A model generated the notes under the pieces. That model searched no databases and was not told the origin of the DNA. It worked only from the letters and a program-made list of their open reading frames with translations. This document shows, one piece after another, positions 40,814 to 50,239 of a DNA stretch of 64,000 nt (its first letter is position 1; each line of letters begins with the position of its first letter). This DNA comes from CAVVNP01 sp963800235 (lineage in GTDB: Bacteria; Actinomycetota; Acidimicrobiia; Acidimicrobiales; Iamiaceae): assembly GCA_963800235.1 (NCBI GenBank), contig CAWDAD010000001.1:620001-684000 (forward strand). Direction: 5' to 3'. Made by a program: the position numbers and the translations under genes.

Positions 40814-41644
40814 TCAGTCGTTGCTCGACAGGATCGAGCCGAGCGGGTTCTCGGTGTTGCCCTTCTGGCCGCCGAGCACGTGGCGCCGCAGCGCCGCGCC
40901 CATGCCGGCGTAGGTCATCGACTGGATGATCACCCGGCCGTCGCCCTCGAGGGTGGCCAGGTTGAAGCCCTCGCCGCCCATGAGCCCGGTCATCACGGTC
41001 TGGGCGTTCAGCTCGCCGACCCGCTCGACGCCGTAGGTGACCGACTCCTCGAAGGCGACCAGGCATCCGGTGTCGAGCTGGATCTTGCCGCCGTAGTGGG
41101 CCGGGTTGAGCGTGACGAAGTTGCCGGCGCCGGCGATCAGCACGGTGCCCACGCCGCTGAACTTCTCGAGGATGAAGCCTTCGCCGCCCTTGCGGCCGGT
41201 CTTGAACCCGCTGAAGGCGATGTCGAAGTGGACGCTGTGCTCGGCGGCGACGAAGGCGTCCTTCTCGGCCAGCCAGCTGGTCGTGCCGTCGAGCTCGATG
41301 GCCTGGACGTGGCCGGGCAGCACCCCGGCGAAGGTGATCAGGCCCGACCCGCCGGCGGCCCGGTAGTACTGGAAGGCCAGGCTCTCGCCGGCCAGCGCCC
41401 GCTTGCCGACCTCCTTGCCGACCTTGAGGGCCTTGTTCAGCAGGCCCCCCGAGCCCCCGCCGCCGGGCGGCGTGGGGGCGCCCTTGCCGCCCTCGTCGTC
41501 GGGCCGGGTGAGTCGGGTCTCGACGGTGACGTTGGCCGTCTTCCACAGGAACTTGCCGGCCTCGGCGTAGATGGTCTGCTCCGGTTCGAGCTGGCAGATC
41601 ACCATCTGCATCGACTCACCCTGGATCTTGTGCTTGATGGTCAT
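40814..41644 (-). CDS. AIM24/TIGR00266 family protein
   Basis: 276 residues, complete AIM24-type beta-rich fold. It starts MTIKHKIQGESMQMVICQLE and includes GKFLWKTANVTVETRL, SLAFQYYRAAGGSGLITFAGVLPGHV and TGLMGGEGFNLATLEGDG. The family is widespread, including a yeast mitochondrial protein, and lacks a known enzyme activity in bacteria. A Gly/Pro insert sits near residue 57. ATG 41644 is preceded by GGAG within a duplicated 11-bp block (CAGGAGCAGGT). It is followed 15 bases later by the Pro-rich hypothetical gene. Confidence 0.9.
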   Translation of the reverse strand: MTIKHKIQGESMQMVICQLEPEQTIYAEAGKFLWKTANVTVETRLTRPDDEGGKGAPTPPGGGGSGGLLNKALKVGKEVGKRALAGESLAFQYYRAAGGSGLITFAGVLPGHVQAIELDGTTSWLAEKDAFVAAEHSVHFDIAFSGFKTGRKGGEGFILEKFSGVGTVLIAGAGNFVTLNPAHYGGKIQLDTGCLVAFEESVTYGVERVGELNAQTVMTGLMGGEGFNLATLEGDGRVIIQSMTYAGMGAALRRHVLGGQKGNTENPLGSILSSND

Positions 41645-41758
41645 CGTGACCTGCTCCTGACCTGCTCCTGGCCTGGTGGACGCGCGCCAAACCCTGCCAC
41701 ACCGCGCCAGGTGGCGAAACCGGGTCGGCGCCCGGTCGCTGCGGGGACGCCGACCGGC

Positions 41759-43069
41759 TCAGACCGGTCCGACGACCGCCAGGCAGGGGGGCTCGGCCAG
41801 CACCGCCACGGCGTCGGCCACCTCGTCGGCGGTCACCGACTGGATGCGGGCCACGTGCTCGTCGACGGGGGTGAGCTCGCCGCGCACGACCAGCCCGTGG
41901 CCGAGGCGGGCCATGCGGCTGCCGGTGTCGTCGAGGCCGAGCACGAGCGAGCCGGCCAGCGAGCCCTTGGCCACCGCCAGCTCCTCGTCGGTGACCCCCT
42001 CGGCGGCCATCCGGGCCGACTCGCCGAGCACCAGGTCCCGGACCTCCTCGAGGTTCCCCGGTGACGTGCTGACCGACGCGACCAGCGAGCCGCTGTCGCC
42101 GTAGAGCGAGGTGTAGGACCCCACGGAGTAGGCGAGCCCGCGCACCTCGCGGATCTCGTGGAACAGGCGGCTCGAGAGGCCTCCGCCGAGGGCGTGGTTG
42201 GCGACGGCCAGCGGGTACCGGGCCGGGTCGTGCAGCGACACCGTTCGCCACCCGGCGGCCAGGTGGACCTGCTCGGTCGGCTTGTCGAGCACGCGCTCGA
42301 GCCCGGCCGCGGACGGCGGCGGGCGCCGGACCGGCGCCTCGCCCCCGGATCCGGCGACGAAGGCGGTCTCGACCAGCCGCCGGACCTGGTCGTGGTCGAG
42401 GTCGCCGACCGCCGCCACCACCAGGTTGGCGGGGCGGTACCAGCGGGCGAAGAACCCGGCGATCTCGTCGCGGCCGGCCGCCTCGACGGTCTCGGGGGTG
42501 CCGAGCACCTCGCGTCCGAGCGCGTGGTCCGGGAAGAGCAGCTCGTCGCAGAGCGTGCCGGCCCGGTCCTCGGCGTCGTCCTCGGCGAGCAGCAGCTCCT
42601 CGAGGATCACCTGGCGCTCGGCCGCCACCTCGTCGGGCCGGAAGGCGGGGGCGCTCAGCACGTCGCCCAGCAGCTCGACGCCCACCGCCAGCCCCGCCGC
42701 CGGCATCCGCACGTGGTAGGCGGTGTGCTCCTTCGACGTGTAGGCGTTCATCTCTCCGCCGAGGGCGTCGACGGTGCGGGCGATCTCGCGGGCGCTGCGA
42801 TCGGCGGTTCCCTTGAACAGCAGGTGCTCGAGGTAGTGCGACATCCCGCTGGCCGCGGGCCCCTCGTCGCGCGCGCCGACGCCCACCCACGCCCCGACGG
42901 CGACCGAGCGGGTGCCGGGCACCCGCTCGGTGACCAGGCGGAGGCCGGAGTCGAGCCGGTGGACCTCGACGTCGTCGAGGGGCTGGATGGGCGCCGTCGG
43001 CGGAGCGGTCACCGGGGCGTGGGGCCGGTCGGCACGGCCGTCCGGTGCTGGCTCAGCGTCGGCGACCAC
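41759..43069 (-). CDS. M16 family zinc metallopeptidase (processing-peptidase-like)
   Basis: 436 residues. The inverted zinc motif HYLEHLLFKG has the H-x-x-E-H ligands, and the third ligand Glu lies downstream in ERQVILEELLLAEDD. The second half contains RGLAYSVGSYTSLYGDSG and NLEEVRDLVL, as in single-chain bacterial M16 proteases. It sits right after pnp, as pepR-type genes do in actinobacteria. GTG 43069 would overlap the pnp end by 17 bases; GTG 43012 is the other candidate, so the first 19 residues are doubtful. Substrate unknown. Confidence 0.93.
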   Translation of the reverse strand: MVADAEPAPDGRADRPHAPVTAPPTAPIQPLDDVEVHRLDSGLRLVTERVPGTRSVAVGAWVGVGARDEGPAASGMSHYLEHLLFKGTADRSAREIARTVDALGGEMNAYTSKEHTAYHVRMPAAGLAVGVELLGDVLSAPAFRPDEVAAERQVILEELLLAEDDAEDRAGTLCDELLFPDHALGREVLGTPETVEAAGRDEIAGFFARWYRPANLVVAAVGDLDHDQVRRLVETAFVAGSGGEAPVRRPPPSAAGLERVLDKPTEQVHLAAGWRTVSLHDPARYPLAVANHALGGGLSSRLFHEIREVRGLAYSVGSYTSLYGDSGSLVASVSTSPGNLEEVRDLVLGESARMAAEGVTDEELAVAKGSLAGSLVLGLDDTGSRMARLGHGLVVRGELTPVDEHVARIQSVTADEVADAVAVLAEPPCLAVVGPV

Positions 43070-45488
43070 CCCGGCGACCGCCGCCGCGGCGGCCACCGCC
43101 GCCGCCGCCACCACCGGAGCGCTCCTGCTCGGGACCGAGGTCGCCGAACTCCTGGCGGGCCTCGGCGTCGAAGGAGTCCTCGAACGAGACGTACTCGCGG
43201 TCGCCGCCCTCCCCGTCGCCGTTGCCGCCGGTCTTCTCGGACCGGTCCTCGCCACGACGGGAGCGGCCGCCGGAGCCACCGGAACCGCCGGAGCCACCGG
43301 AGCCGCCGTCACCGCCACCGAGGGGGGAGGTGGGCGACAGGCTGACCTTGCCGTTGGGGTCGACGTCGTCGACCTTGACCTCGAGCTCCTCGCCCAGCGA
43401 CAGCACGTCCTCGACCTTGTCGATGCGCTTGCCGCCACCCATCTTGGAGATGTGGACCAGGCCGTCACGGCCCGGGAGGATGTTGACGAAGGCCCCGAAC
43501 TTGGTGATGTTCACCACCTTGCCCTGGTACACCTCGCCGACCCCGGCGGTGGGCGGGTTGAGGATCAGCTTGATCTGGCGCTCGGCCTCGGTGACGGCGC
43601 CGTTGTCGGTCGATCCGATGCTCACGGTGCCGACGGTGCCGTCGTCGTCGACGCTGATGTCGGCGCCGGTCTCCTGCTGGATGGCGTTGATGACCTTGCC
43701 CTTCGGCCCGATCACCTCACCGATCTTGTCGATCGGGATCTCGAAGCTGATGATCTTCGGGGCGGTCGAGCGCACGTCGGAGCGGGGGGCGTCGATGGCC
43801 GCGTTCATGACCTCGAGGATCTGCAGCCGGGCGTCCCGGGCCTGCTGGAGGGCGGCGGCCAGCACGTCGGCGGGCAGGCCCTCGATCTTGGTGTCGAGCT
43901 GCAGCGCGGTGACGAACTCGGCGGTGCCGGCGACCTTGAAGTCCATGTCGCCGTAGGCATCCTCGGCACCGAGGATGTCGGTGAGGGTCGTGTACTCGCC
44001 GTCCTCGTGGATGAGGCCCATGGCGATGCCGGCCACCGGGGACCGCAGCGGCACGCCGCCGTCCATCAGCGACAGGCTGGAGGCGCACACCGAGGCCATC
44101 GAGGTGGAGCCGTTGGAGGACAGCACCTCGGACACCAGCCGCAGGGCGTAGGGCCACTCCTCGATGCTCGGCACGAGCGGCAGCAGGGCCCGCTCGGCCA
44201 GCAGGCCGTGGCCGACCTCACGGCGCTTGGTGCCGCCCATGCGGCCGGTCTCGCCGTTGGCGTAGGGCGGCATGTTGTAGTGGTGCATGTACCGCTTCTT
44301 CTCCTCGATCCCGATGGTGTCGAGGAGCTGGTCCATGCGGGGCATGCCCAGCGTGAGGACGTTCAGCACCTGGGTCTCGCCCCGCTGGAACAGGCCCGAG
44401 CCGTGGGCGGTCGGCAGCACGCCGACCTCGGCGCTCAGCGGACGGATGTCGCTCGGACCCCGGCCGTCGATGCGCACGCCCTCGCCGATGACCCGGGAGC
44501 GGATGGCCTTCTTGGTGACGGCACGGACGGCGGCCTTGACCTCCTTCTCGCGGCCCTCGAAGGGCTGGCCCTCGCCGCAGAGCTGGGCGACGACCTCGGC
44601 CTTGGCGGCGTCGTTGGCGACGTTGCGCTCGCCCTTGTCGGCGATGGTGTTGGCCTGGGCCAGCGACTCGCCCCCTGCGGCCTGCACCGCGTCGAGCACG
44701 TCGTCGCCGTAGTCGACCAGCGGCTCGAAGGCGATGGGCGCGTGGACGCCGGCCTGCTCGACCAGCTCGCGCTGCAGCTCGATCGACTCGCGGATCCAGG
44801 TCTTGGCCGACTCGAGGCCCTCGGCGATGACCTCCTCGGTCACCTTGGGGGCGCCGGTCTCGTAGTACTCCCAGGCCCGCTCGGTGCCGCCGGCCTCGAC
44901 CATCATGATGGCGATGTCGCCGTCGCCGCCCTCGCGGCCGGCCACCACGATCTGGAAGGTCGAATCGTCGCCCTCCTGGTAGGTGGGGTGCGGCACCCAC
45001 TCGCCGTCACGGCTGTAGGCGAGGCGCACGGCGCCGATCGGACCCTCGAACGGCAGGCCCGAGAGCATGAGGGCGGCGGAGGCGCCGTTGATGGCGACCA
45101 CGTCGTGGGGGTTCTCGCGGTCGGCGCCGAGGACGGTGACCACGACCTGGGTCTCGTTGCGGTAGCCGTCGGCGAAGCTCGGGCGCAGCGGCCGGTCGAT
45201 CAGCCGGCAGACGAGCACGGCCTGGTCGGTCGGGCGCCCCTCCCGACGGAAGAACGAGCCGGGGATCTTGCCGGCCGCGTACATCTTCTCCTCGACGTCG
45301 ACGGTCAGGGGGAAGAAGTCGATGCCCTCGCGCGGGCCGTCGGCGCCGTTGGCGGTGACGAGCACCAGCGTGTCGCCGATGCTCGCCTCCACCGCGCCCT
45401 GCGACTGCGGGGCCAGCCGGCCGGTGGAGAAGGTCAGGGTCTGGTCGGTGCCCGAGATGGGGCCCGACACGGAGATGGGTTCAGCCAT
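43053..45488 (-). CDS. pnp: Polyribonucleotide nucleotidyltransferase (PNPase)
   Basis: 811 residues, 3'-to-5' phosphorolytic exoribonuclease. Two RNase PH domains (first: GREGIDFFPLTVDVEEKMYA, IPGSFFRREGRP; second: GVLPTAHGSGLFQRGETQVL, VVG-type core GIAMGLIHEDG), a KH domain (KIGEVIGPKGKVINAIQ) and an S1 domain (YQGKVVNITKFGAFVNIL). After the S1 domain comes a tail of about 100 residues with GSGGSGG runs and RGG-like ends (GGGRRGGGRRGGRRR), unusual in length and probably RNA-binding. ATG 45488 has AAGGAG upstream. A long hairpin stands between rpsO and pnp, typical of RNase III-linked autoregulation. Confidence 0.96.
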   Translation of the reverse strand: MAEPISVSGPISGTDQTLTFSTGRLAPQSQGAVEASIGDTLVLVTANGADGPREGIDFFPLTVDVEEKMYAAGKIPGSFFRREGRPTDQAVLVCRLIDRPLRPSFADGYRNETQVVVTVLGADRENPHDVVAINGASAALMLSGLPFEGPIGAVRLAYSRDGEWVPHPTYQEGDDSTFQIVVAGREGGDGDIAIMMVEAGGTERAWEYYETGAPKVTEEVIAEGLESAKTWIRESIELQRELVEQAGVHAPIAFEPLVDYGDDVLDAVQAAGGESLAQANTIADKGERNVANDAAKAEVVAQLCGEGQPFEGREKEVKAAVRAVTKKAIRSRVIGEGVRIDGRGPSDIRPLSAEVGVLPTAHGSGLFQRGETQVLNVLTLGMPRMDQLLDTIGIEEKKRYMHHYNMPPYANGETGRMGGTKRREVGHGLLAERALLPLVPSIEEWPYALRLVSEVLSSNGSTSMASVCASSLSLMDGGVPLRSPVAGIAMGLIHEDGEYTTLTDILGAEDAYGDMDFKVAGTAEFVTALQLDTKIEGLPADVLAAALQQARDARLQILEVMNAAIDAPRSDVRSTAPKIISFEIPIDKIGEVIGPKGKVINAIQQETGADISVDDDGTVGTVSIGSTDNGAVTEAERQIKLILNPPTAGVGEVYQGKVVNITKFGAFVNILPGRDGLVHISKMGGGKRIDKVEDVLSLGEELEVKVDDVDPNGKVSLSPTSPLGGGDGGSGGSGGSGGSGGRSRRGEDRSEKTGGNGDGEGGDREYVSFEDSFDAEARQEFGDLGPEQERSGGGGGGGGRRGGGRRGGRRR

Positions 45489-45533
45489 GGTGTCTCCTTG
45501 GAGCGATGGTGCTCCGTGGTGGGGTGACCCGGC

Positions 45534-45591
45534 CAGTTCCCAGTCGGCGACCTCCCGACCGCTCGGTCGGGGGGAGGGCGACTGACAACTG
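45534..45591 (-). ncRNA. Long hairpin in the rpsO-pnp intergenic region
   Basis: Stems CAGTT/AACTG, CAGTCG/CGACTG and CCTCCCGACC/GGTCGGGGGGAGG (one bulge) stack into a hairpin of 58 bases, 46 bases upstream of pnp. In E. coli and Streptomyces a hairpin in this position is cut by RNase III and mediates PNPase control; that role here is inferred. Confidence 0.65.
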
Positions 45592-45662
45592 ACGACTGGT
45601 CACAGGGTGGTTGGGTCGGTGCGCACGAGCGCGGGGGCGGCCGGAGCGGCCACCCCCGAGGA

Positions 45663-45935
45663 TCATCGGCGCAGGCCGAGCCGGGCGATGATGGCCCGGT
45701 AGCGCTCCACGTCGTTCTTGGCGACGTAGTCGAGCAGCCGCCGCCGCCGGCCGACCAGCATGAGCAGGCCCCGCCGGCTGTGGTGGTCCTTCTTGTGCTT
45801 CTTGAGGTGCTCGGTGAGGTGGTTGATGCGCTCGGTGAGCAGCGCGATCTGCACCTCGGGCGAGCCCGTGTCGGTCTCGTGGAGCCGGTGCTCGGCGATG
45901 ACCTCGGGCTTGCGGCGATCGATGATCTCTGACAT
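45663..45935 (-). CDS. rpsO: 30S ribosomal protein S15
   Basis: 90 residues, full length. It binds 16S rRNA helices and bridges to the large subunit. Landmarks: HETDTGSPEVQIALLTERINHLTEHLK, KKDHHSRRGLLMLVGRRRRLLDYV. The start is ATG 45935 with GAGGA about 8 bases upstream; the longer frame upstream has no S15 sequence. Stands before pnp, as in most bacteria. Confidence 0.98.
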   Translation of the reverse strand: MSEIIDRRKPEVIAEHRLHETDTGSPEVQIALLTERINHLTEHLKKHKKDHHSRRGLLMLVGRRRRLLDYVAKNDVERYRAIIARLGLRR

Positions 45936-46148
45936 GCACGTCCTCGTGGTGGGCGGCTCCGCCCGGACGAGCGGTGCCGCGGTGGGTGTCGGACCCGGCC
46001 CCCGGTCCGCCAGGCGTGACGGGGAGCGGCGCGCCGCCGAGGGAGAACCCGCCGGTGGCACGATCAAGCAAGGCTAGCAGCGGCCCGACCCGACCCCGCG
46101 ACCCGTCCCGGCGTGCCGCCCCGGCCCGGGACGGCGCCCCCGGGGTGG

Positions 46149-47270
46149 TCAGGCGACCCAGCGGTCGTCGATGGTGAAGCGGTAGCGGGGCCGGCCGTCG
46201 AGGGGGACGGCGTCCTGCGGCGGCTCCGGGGTGAGCGCCAGCACCCGGGCGTCGGGCTCGTAGAAGGCGGCCTCGATCTGCTCGACCGTGGCGGAGGAGC
46301 GGTCGAGCCGCGCCTCGGCGAAGGCCGCCTCGAAGGCCACCTGGCCGAGGCGCCCGTCGAGCAGGCGGGCGGCGATGGCCGGCAGGGTCTGGGGGTCCTT
46401 CAGCACCCAGGAGTGGGCGGCCCGGTGCACCACGACCAGCTCGCCGCGGCCACGCCGGGCGGCGGCCCGGGCGGTGGCGATGGGGACGGCCACGTCGCAG
46501 TCGCCGTGGATCACGAACAGGGGCAGCCGCAGCTCGGCGATGCGGTCGAGCATCCAGCCGCTCCCCCGCGACCGCAGGATCGACACCACCGGACCCGCCA
46601 GCCGCCACGGTCGCCGCAGGTGCCCGGCGACGGTGGGCACCACCAGCCGCCCGAGCTTGCGGGCCTGGCCGGGGTCCTGGAAGAGGGGCACGGTCGTCAG
46701 CGTGTCGACGGCCAGGGCGGCGCCGACGACGGACATCAGCGGCGGCCAGAGCCGGAACAGGTTCACCATCTGGTCCCAGGTGTCGCCGACGATGGCGTCG
46801 ATCAGCACCACGGCGATGGCCCGGTCCGGTTCGCTGGCGGCCAGCTCGGTGACCAGCCGGCCGCCCATGGAGTGGCCGGCCAGCACCGCCCGGCGGATGC
46901 CGAGCTCGTCGAGGGTCCGCCCGAGCAGCCGGGTGTAGGACTCGAGGCTCGACCCCCCGGTGGGCAGGCCGAGGGTGCCGCCGTGCCCGGCGGTGTCGAT
47001 GGCCACCACCTTGAAGCCCATGGACACGAGCCGAGACAGCGTCTGGGCGTACAGGATCCCCTCGGCGGTGAAGCCGTGGACGAGCACCAGGGGCACGCCC
47101 CGGCCGCAGACCGCCAGGCCGACCTCGTGGCCGTCCTCCAGCACGATGGTGCGACGGGCCAGGCGGGGCAGGTGCTCGGGGGCACCGGCGTCGAGGTCGG
47201 GCCCGATGATCGGGTCCTCGTCGACGGTGGCGCGCGGTCCGGACGTGGTCGCCGGCTGGTCGTCGGTCAT
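46149..47270 (-). CDS. Alpha/beta hydrolase
   Basis: 373 residues. Alpha/beta fold with nucleophile elbow LAGHSMGGRLV (Ser near 136), oxyanion region LVHGFTAEGILYAQ, acid IHGDCDVAVP and His in VVVHRAAHSWVL. It has an extra C-terminal 70 residues beyond the catalytic domain, ending PLDGRPRYRFTIDDRWVA. Substrate not predictable. ATG 47270 follows GGGAGGGAG. It lies between ribF and rpsO, in the conserved series but not part of it in most actinobacteria. Confidence 0.88.
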   Translation of the reverse strand: MTDDQPATTSGPRATVDEDPIIGPDLDAGAPEHLPRLARRTIVLEDGHEVGLAVCGRGVPLVLVHGFTAEGILYAQTLSRLVSMGFKVVAIDTAGHGGTLGLPTGGSSLESYTRLLGRTLDELGIRRAVLAGHSMGGRLVTELAASEPDRAIAVVLIDAIVGDTWDQMVNLFRLWPPLMSVVGAALAVDTLTTVPLFQDPGQARKLGRLVVPTVAGHLRRPWRLAGPVVSILRSRGSGWMLDRIAELRLPLFVIHGDCDVAVPIATARAAARRGRGELVVVHRAAHSWVLKDPQTLPAIAARLLDGRLGQVAFEAAFAEARLDRSSATVEQIEAAFYEPDARVLALTPEPPQDAVPLDGRPRYRFTIDDRWVA

Positions 47271-47435
47271 GTGGTGGCTCCCTCCCTGCCCTCAGTCTTG
47301 TCGGCGGCGGCCGCCGGAGCGGGCAGCCCCGGCCGAACCGGACCTCCCCCGGTGCCGCATCGGGGAACCGCTACGGGGACGGTGGCCCTCCGGTCGGTCG
47401 ACCGGCCGGACCCGGTCCCCCCAGGCGCCCGAGCC

Positions 47436-48407
47436 TCAGGCGCCCGGTCCGTCGCCGGTGAGCAGGGCGCGGGCCAGGTCGCAGTCCCGGCCCATCTGCT
47501 CGATCAGGGCGTCGACGGAGTCGAAGCGCTGCTCGCCCCGGAGGTGGGAGACGAATCGGACGGCGGCCGCCTCGTCGTAGAGGTCGCCGTCGAAGTCGAG
47601 CAGGTGGGCCTCGAGCAGCGACACGGGGGCGTCGTCGTAGAAGGTGGGCCGACGACCGAGCGATATGGCGGTGGGGTGGACCCGGCCGTCGGGCCGCTCG
47701 TACCAGCCGGCGTAGATGCCGTCAGCGGGCAGCTGGACCTCGTCGGGCACGGCCACGTTGGCGGTGGGGAACCCGAGCTCACGGCCACGCTCGTCACCGA
47801 GCCGGACCACGCCCCGCACCTCGTGGGGGCGGCCGAGCCAGGCGTTGGCCCGCTCGAGGTCGCCGTCCGCCAGCGCGGCGCGCACCGCGGTCGAGGACAC
47901 CTTGGCCTCGTCGTCCGCCGCGGCCGAGCCGGCGGCGTCGACCAGGGCCAGGCCGTCGACCTCGAACCCGGAGGTGGCCCCCACGGCGCGCAGCAGGTCG
48001 ACGTCACCGCGTCGCCCGTGGCCGAAGTGGAAGTCCTCGCCGACCACCACGACGCGCGCCGCCAGGCAGTCGACCAGCACCTCGGCCACGAAGTCCTCCG
48101 CCGCCTCTTCGGCCCGCTCCTCGTCGAAGGTGACGACCACCGTGTAGTCCACGCCGGTGGTGGCCAGCAGCTCGAGCTTCTGGTCGAGGTCGGTGAGCAG
48201 CTTCGGCGCCGACTCCGGCCGCACCACCATGGCCGGGTGCCGGTCGAAGGTGACCACCGCGCTCTTGAGGCCGGCGGCGTCGGCGCGCCGTCGCACCTCG
48301 CCGATGACCGCCCGGTGCCCGAGGTGGACGCCGTCGTAGGCACCGATGGTGACCGCCGAGCCCGACGGCGGTCGGGGGCACGCCTCGACCGACCGGATGA
48401 CCTCCAC
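47436..48407 (-). CDS. ribF: Bifunctional riboflavin kinase/FAD synthetase
   Basis: 323 residues. The N-terminal nucleotidyltransferase makes FAD from FMN (TIGAYDGVHLGHRAVI; FGHGRRGDVDLLR; SSTAVRAALADGDLERAN), and the C-terminal kinase domain makes FMN from riboflavin (ELGFPTANV; GIYAGWYERPDGR; PVSLLEAHLLDFDGDLYDE). GTG 48407 has TAGCTT 7 bases upstream and is probably leaderless. Its position near truB and rpsO is conserved. Most of the window's flavin genes are absent, so FMN/FAD supply is only one step here. Confidence 0.95.
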   Translation of the reverse strand: MEVIRSVEACPRPPSGSAVTIGAYDGVHLGHRAVIGEVRRRADAAGLKSAVVTFDRHPAMVVRPESAPKLLTDLDQKLELLATTGVDYTVVVTFDEERAEEAAEDFVAEVLVDCLAARVVVVGEDFHFGHGRRGDVDLLRAVGATSGFEVDGLALVDAAGSAAADDEAKVSSTAVRAALADGDLERANAWLGRPHEVRGVVRLGDERGRELGFPTANVAVPDEVQLPADGIYAGWYERPDGRVHPTAISLGRRPTFYDDAPVSLLEAHLLDFDGDLYDEAAAVRFVSHLRGEQRFDSVDALIEQMGRDCDLARALLTGDGPGA

Positions 48408-48414
48408 GCCCGGG

Positions 48415-48420
48415 AAGCTA
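48415..48420 (-). promoter_or_regulatory. -10 box for leaderless ribF
   Basis: TAGCTT on the minus strand, 7 bases before GTG 48407. Confidence 0.45.
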
Positions 48421-48514
48421 CCGAGCGCGCCGTCGCCGACCGAACCCCGGCGGGGCCACCCGTGCTCCCGAGCCACCCTCGGGGGCGGGCCGCTCGCCCC
48501 CCGACCGCCCCGGC

Positions 48515-49198
48515 TCAGCGCGCCTCGCCAGGGCGGGTCCAGGGCCGCAGCGATCCGGGCAGCTCGACCCCAGGGGCGAGGTCGGGCTCGGGCCGGGCGG
48601 GCCCGGCCGCCAGCTCCAGCGGCACCACCCCCGCCCAGACCGGCAGGTCGAGGTCGGCCTCGTCGTCGACGGGGCCGCCCGTGCGAACCTTGACGCTGGC
48701 CTCCTCGATGGGCAGCTCGAGCAGCGAGGTCTGGCGAACCTCGTCCGGCCGGGGCGACCGGGCCTCGGCGCTGCGGCCCGGCACGACGTGGTCGGTGATG
48801 ACATCGAGGGCGCGGGCCGCCTCGGTCGGGTCGGTGATGCGGCGGGCGGTGCCGAGCACCACGACCGACCGGTAGTTGAGCGAGTGGTGGAAGGTCGAGC
48901 GGGCCACCACCAGCCCGTCGACCAGGGTGACGGTGGCGCAGGCCGGCAGCCCCTCGGCCAGGCGACGCTGCAGGCGGCTGGCCACCGAGCCGTGCAGCAG
49001 CAGCCGAGCGCCGTCGCGCCCGTGGACCATGGGCAGGACGAAGGGCTGGCCGTCGACGACGAGGCCGACGTGGGCGACCAGCCCGGCATCGAGCACGGCG
49101 TGCACCGCCTCGCGCTCGTAGCGCGCCCGGTCGGGGAGCCGGCGGACCCGGCTGCGTTCGGACGGCGGCGCGGCTCCGGGACCGGTCGAGGGCTCCAT
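48515..49198 (-). CDS. Pyridoxamine 5'-phosphate oxidase-like flavin-binding protein
   Basis: 227 residues of the split-barrel flavoprotein superfamily, PNPOx-like group. Landmarks: YEREAVHAVLDAGLVAHVGLV, QPFVLPMVHGRDGARLLLHGS, ATVTLVDGLVVARSTFHHSLNYRSVVVLG, and VWAGVVPLEL near the C-terminus. Such proteins bind FMN or F420; F420 is common in actinobacteria, and the cofactor cannot be told from this sequence. ATG 49198 gives the natural N-terminus; the earlier frame is open by chance. Lies between truB and ribF. Confidence 0.85.
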   Translation of the reverse strand: MEPSTGPGAAPPSERSRVRRLPDRARYEREAVHAVLDAGLVAHVGLVVDGQPFVLPMVHGRDGARLLLHGSVASRLQRRLAEGLPACATVTLVDGLVVARSTFHHSLNYRSVVVLGTARRITDPTEAARALDVITDHVVPGRSAEARSPRPDEVRQTSLLELPIEEASVKVRTGGPVDDEADLDLPVWAGVVPLELAAGPARPEPDLAPGVELPGSLRPWTRPGEAR

Positions 49199-49285
49199 GA
49201 GCGCAGATGGTGGCCGTCGCGCCGCGCTCGCCACCAGCGACTTCCACCGACCGCGGTGGTCAGGACGGGCGGGGGGCGGGCGCGG

Positions 49286-50239
49286 TCAGGTGGCGGCGGG
49301 GGCGACGACCACCGCCGGCTTCACGCTCGAGCCGCGGTGCCGCTCGTACACCGCGAGCAGGGCGCCGGAGCCGGCGTCGAGGACCGCCCACGGCCCGGTG
49401 CGCGCGTCCCCGCCGGCGGAGGGCGCCTCGGTGGCATCCGTCTCCGCGACGACGCCGAGGACGTCGGCGGGCAGGACCCTGCCGAAGCGGACCGAGGCCA
49501 GCACGTCGCCGTCCACCCGCACGGCCGGCAGGTCGCGGACGGCCTCGGCGGGGTCGAGCAGCCGCTCGGGGGCCACCTGGTCGAGGGGGACGGCCTCGGC
49601 CAGCGAGAACGAGCCCACCGAGGTCCGCCGCAGGTACCGCAGGTGGGCCCCGCCGCCCAGCGCGGCGCCGAGGTCGGCGGCCAGCGTGCGCACGTAGGTG
49701 CCCGAGGAGCAGTCGACCTCGATGCGCAGCACGCCGGGGTCGCCGGGCACCGCCTCGACGTCGAGCCGGTGGACCGTGACCGGACGGGGGGCCCGCTCGA
49801 CCTCGACGCCCTGGCGGGCCAGGTCGTGGAGGCGACGACCGCCGACCTTGACCGCCGACACCATGGGCGGCACCTGCTCGATGTCGCCGGTCAGCCGCTC
49901 GGCGACGATCGTCCGCACCGTGGCGAGATCGACCTCGCCCATGTCGTGGGTGGCGGTGATCTCACCCGACGCGTCGAGGGTCGAGGTCTCCACGCCGAGC
50001 ACGACCTCGCCCACGTAGGACTTCCCCATGGCGGACAGGAACCGCAGCAGCCGGGTGACCCTCCCCACGCCGACCAGCAGCACGCCGGTGGCGTCGGGGT
50101 CGAGGGTGCCGGCGTGGCCCACCCGGCGGGTGCCGAGCAGCCCCCGGGCCTTGGCCACCACGTCGTGGGACGTCCAGCCGGGCGCCTTGTCGACCACGGC
50201 GAGACCGTCGGGTCCGTCGGCCGACCGCGGGCGGCCCAT
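49286..50239 (-). CDS. truB: tRNA pseudouridine(55) synthase
   Basis: 317 residues. TruB makes pseudouridine 55 in tRNA T-loops. Catalytic Asp47 lies in GHAGTLDPDATGVL; others are AVDKAPGWTSHDV-type start (LAVVDKAPGWTSHDVV), MGKSYVGEVVLG, PPMVSAVKVGGRRLHDLARQG, and SSGTYVRTLAADLG. ATG 50239 overlaps the stop of the RbfA fusion gene by one base (TGATG). The C-terminal 60 residues are less conserved. Confidence 0.96.
   Translation of the reverse strand: MGRPRSADGPDGLAVVDKAPGWTSHDVVAKARGLLGTRRVGHAGTLDPDATGVLLVGVGRVTRLLRFLSAMGKSYVGEVVLGVETSTLDASGEITATHDMGEVDLATVRTIVAERLTGDIEQVPPMVSAVKVGGRRLHDLARQGVEVERAPRPVTVHRLDVEAVPGDPGVLRIEVDCSSGTYVRTLAADLGAALGGGAHLRYLRRTSVGSFSLAEAVPLDQVAPERLLDPAEAVRDLPAVRVDGDVLASVRFGRVLPADVLGVVAETDATEAPSAGGDARTGPWAVLDAGSGALLAVYERHRGSSVKPAVVVAPAAT

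Noticed and set aside
42912..45527. An 871-codon rightward frame opposite pnp
   Set aside because: Antisense shadow of pnp with no recognisable domain.
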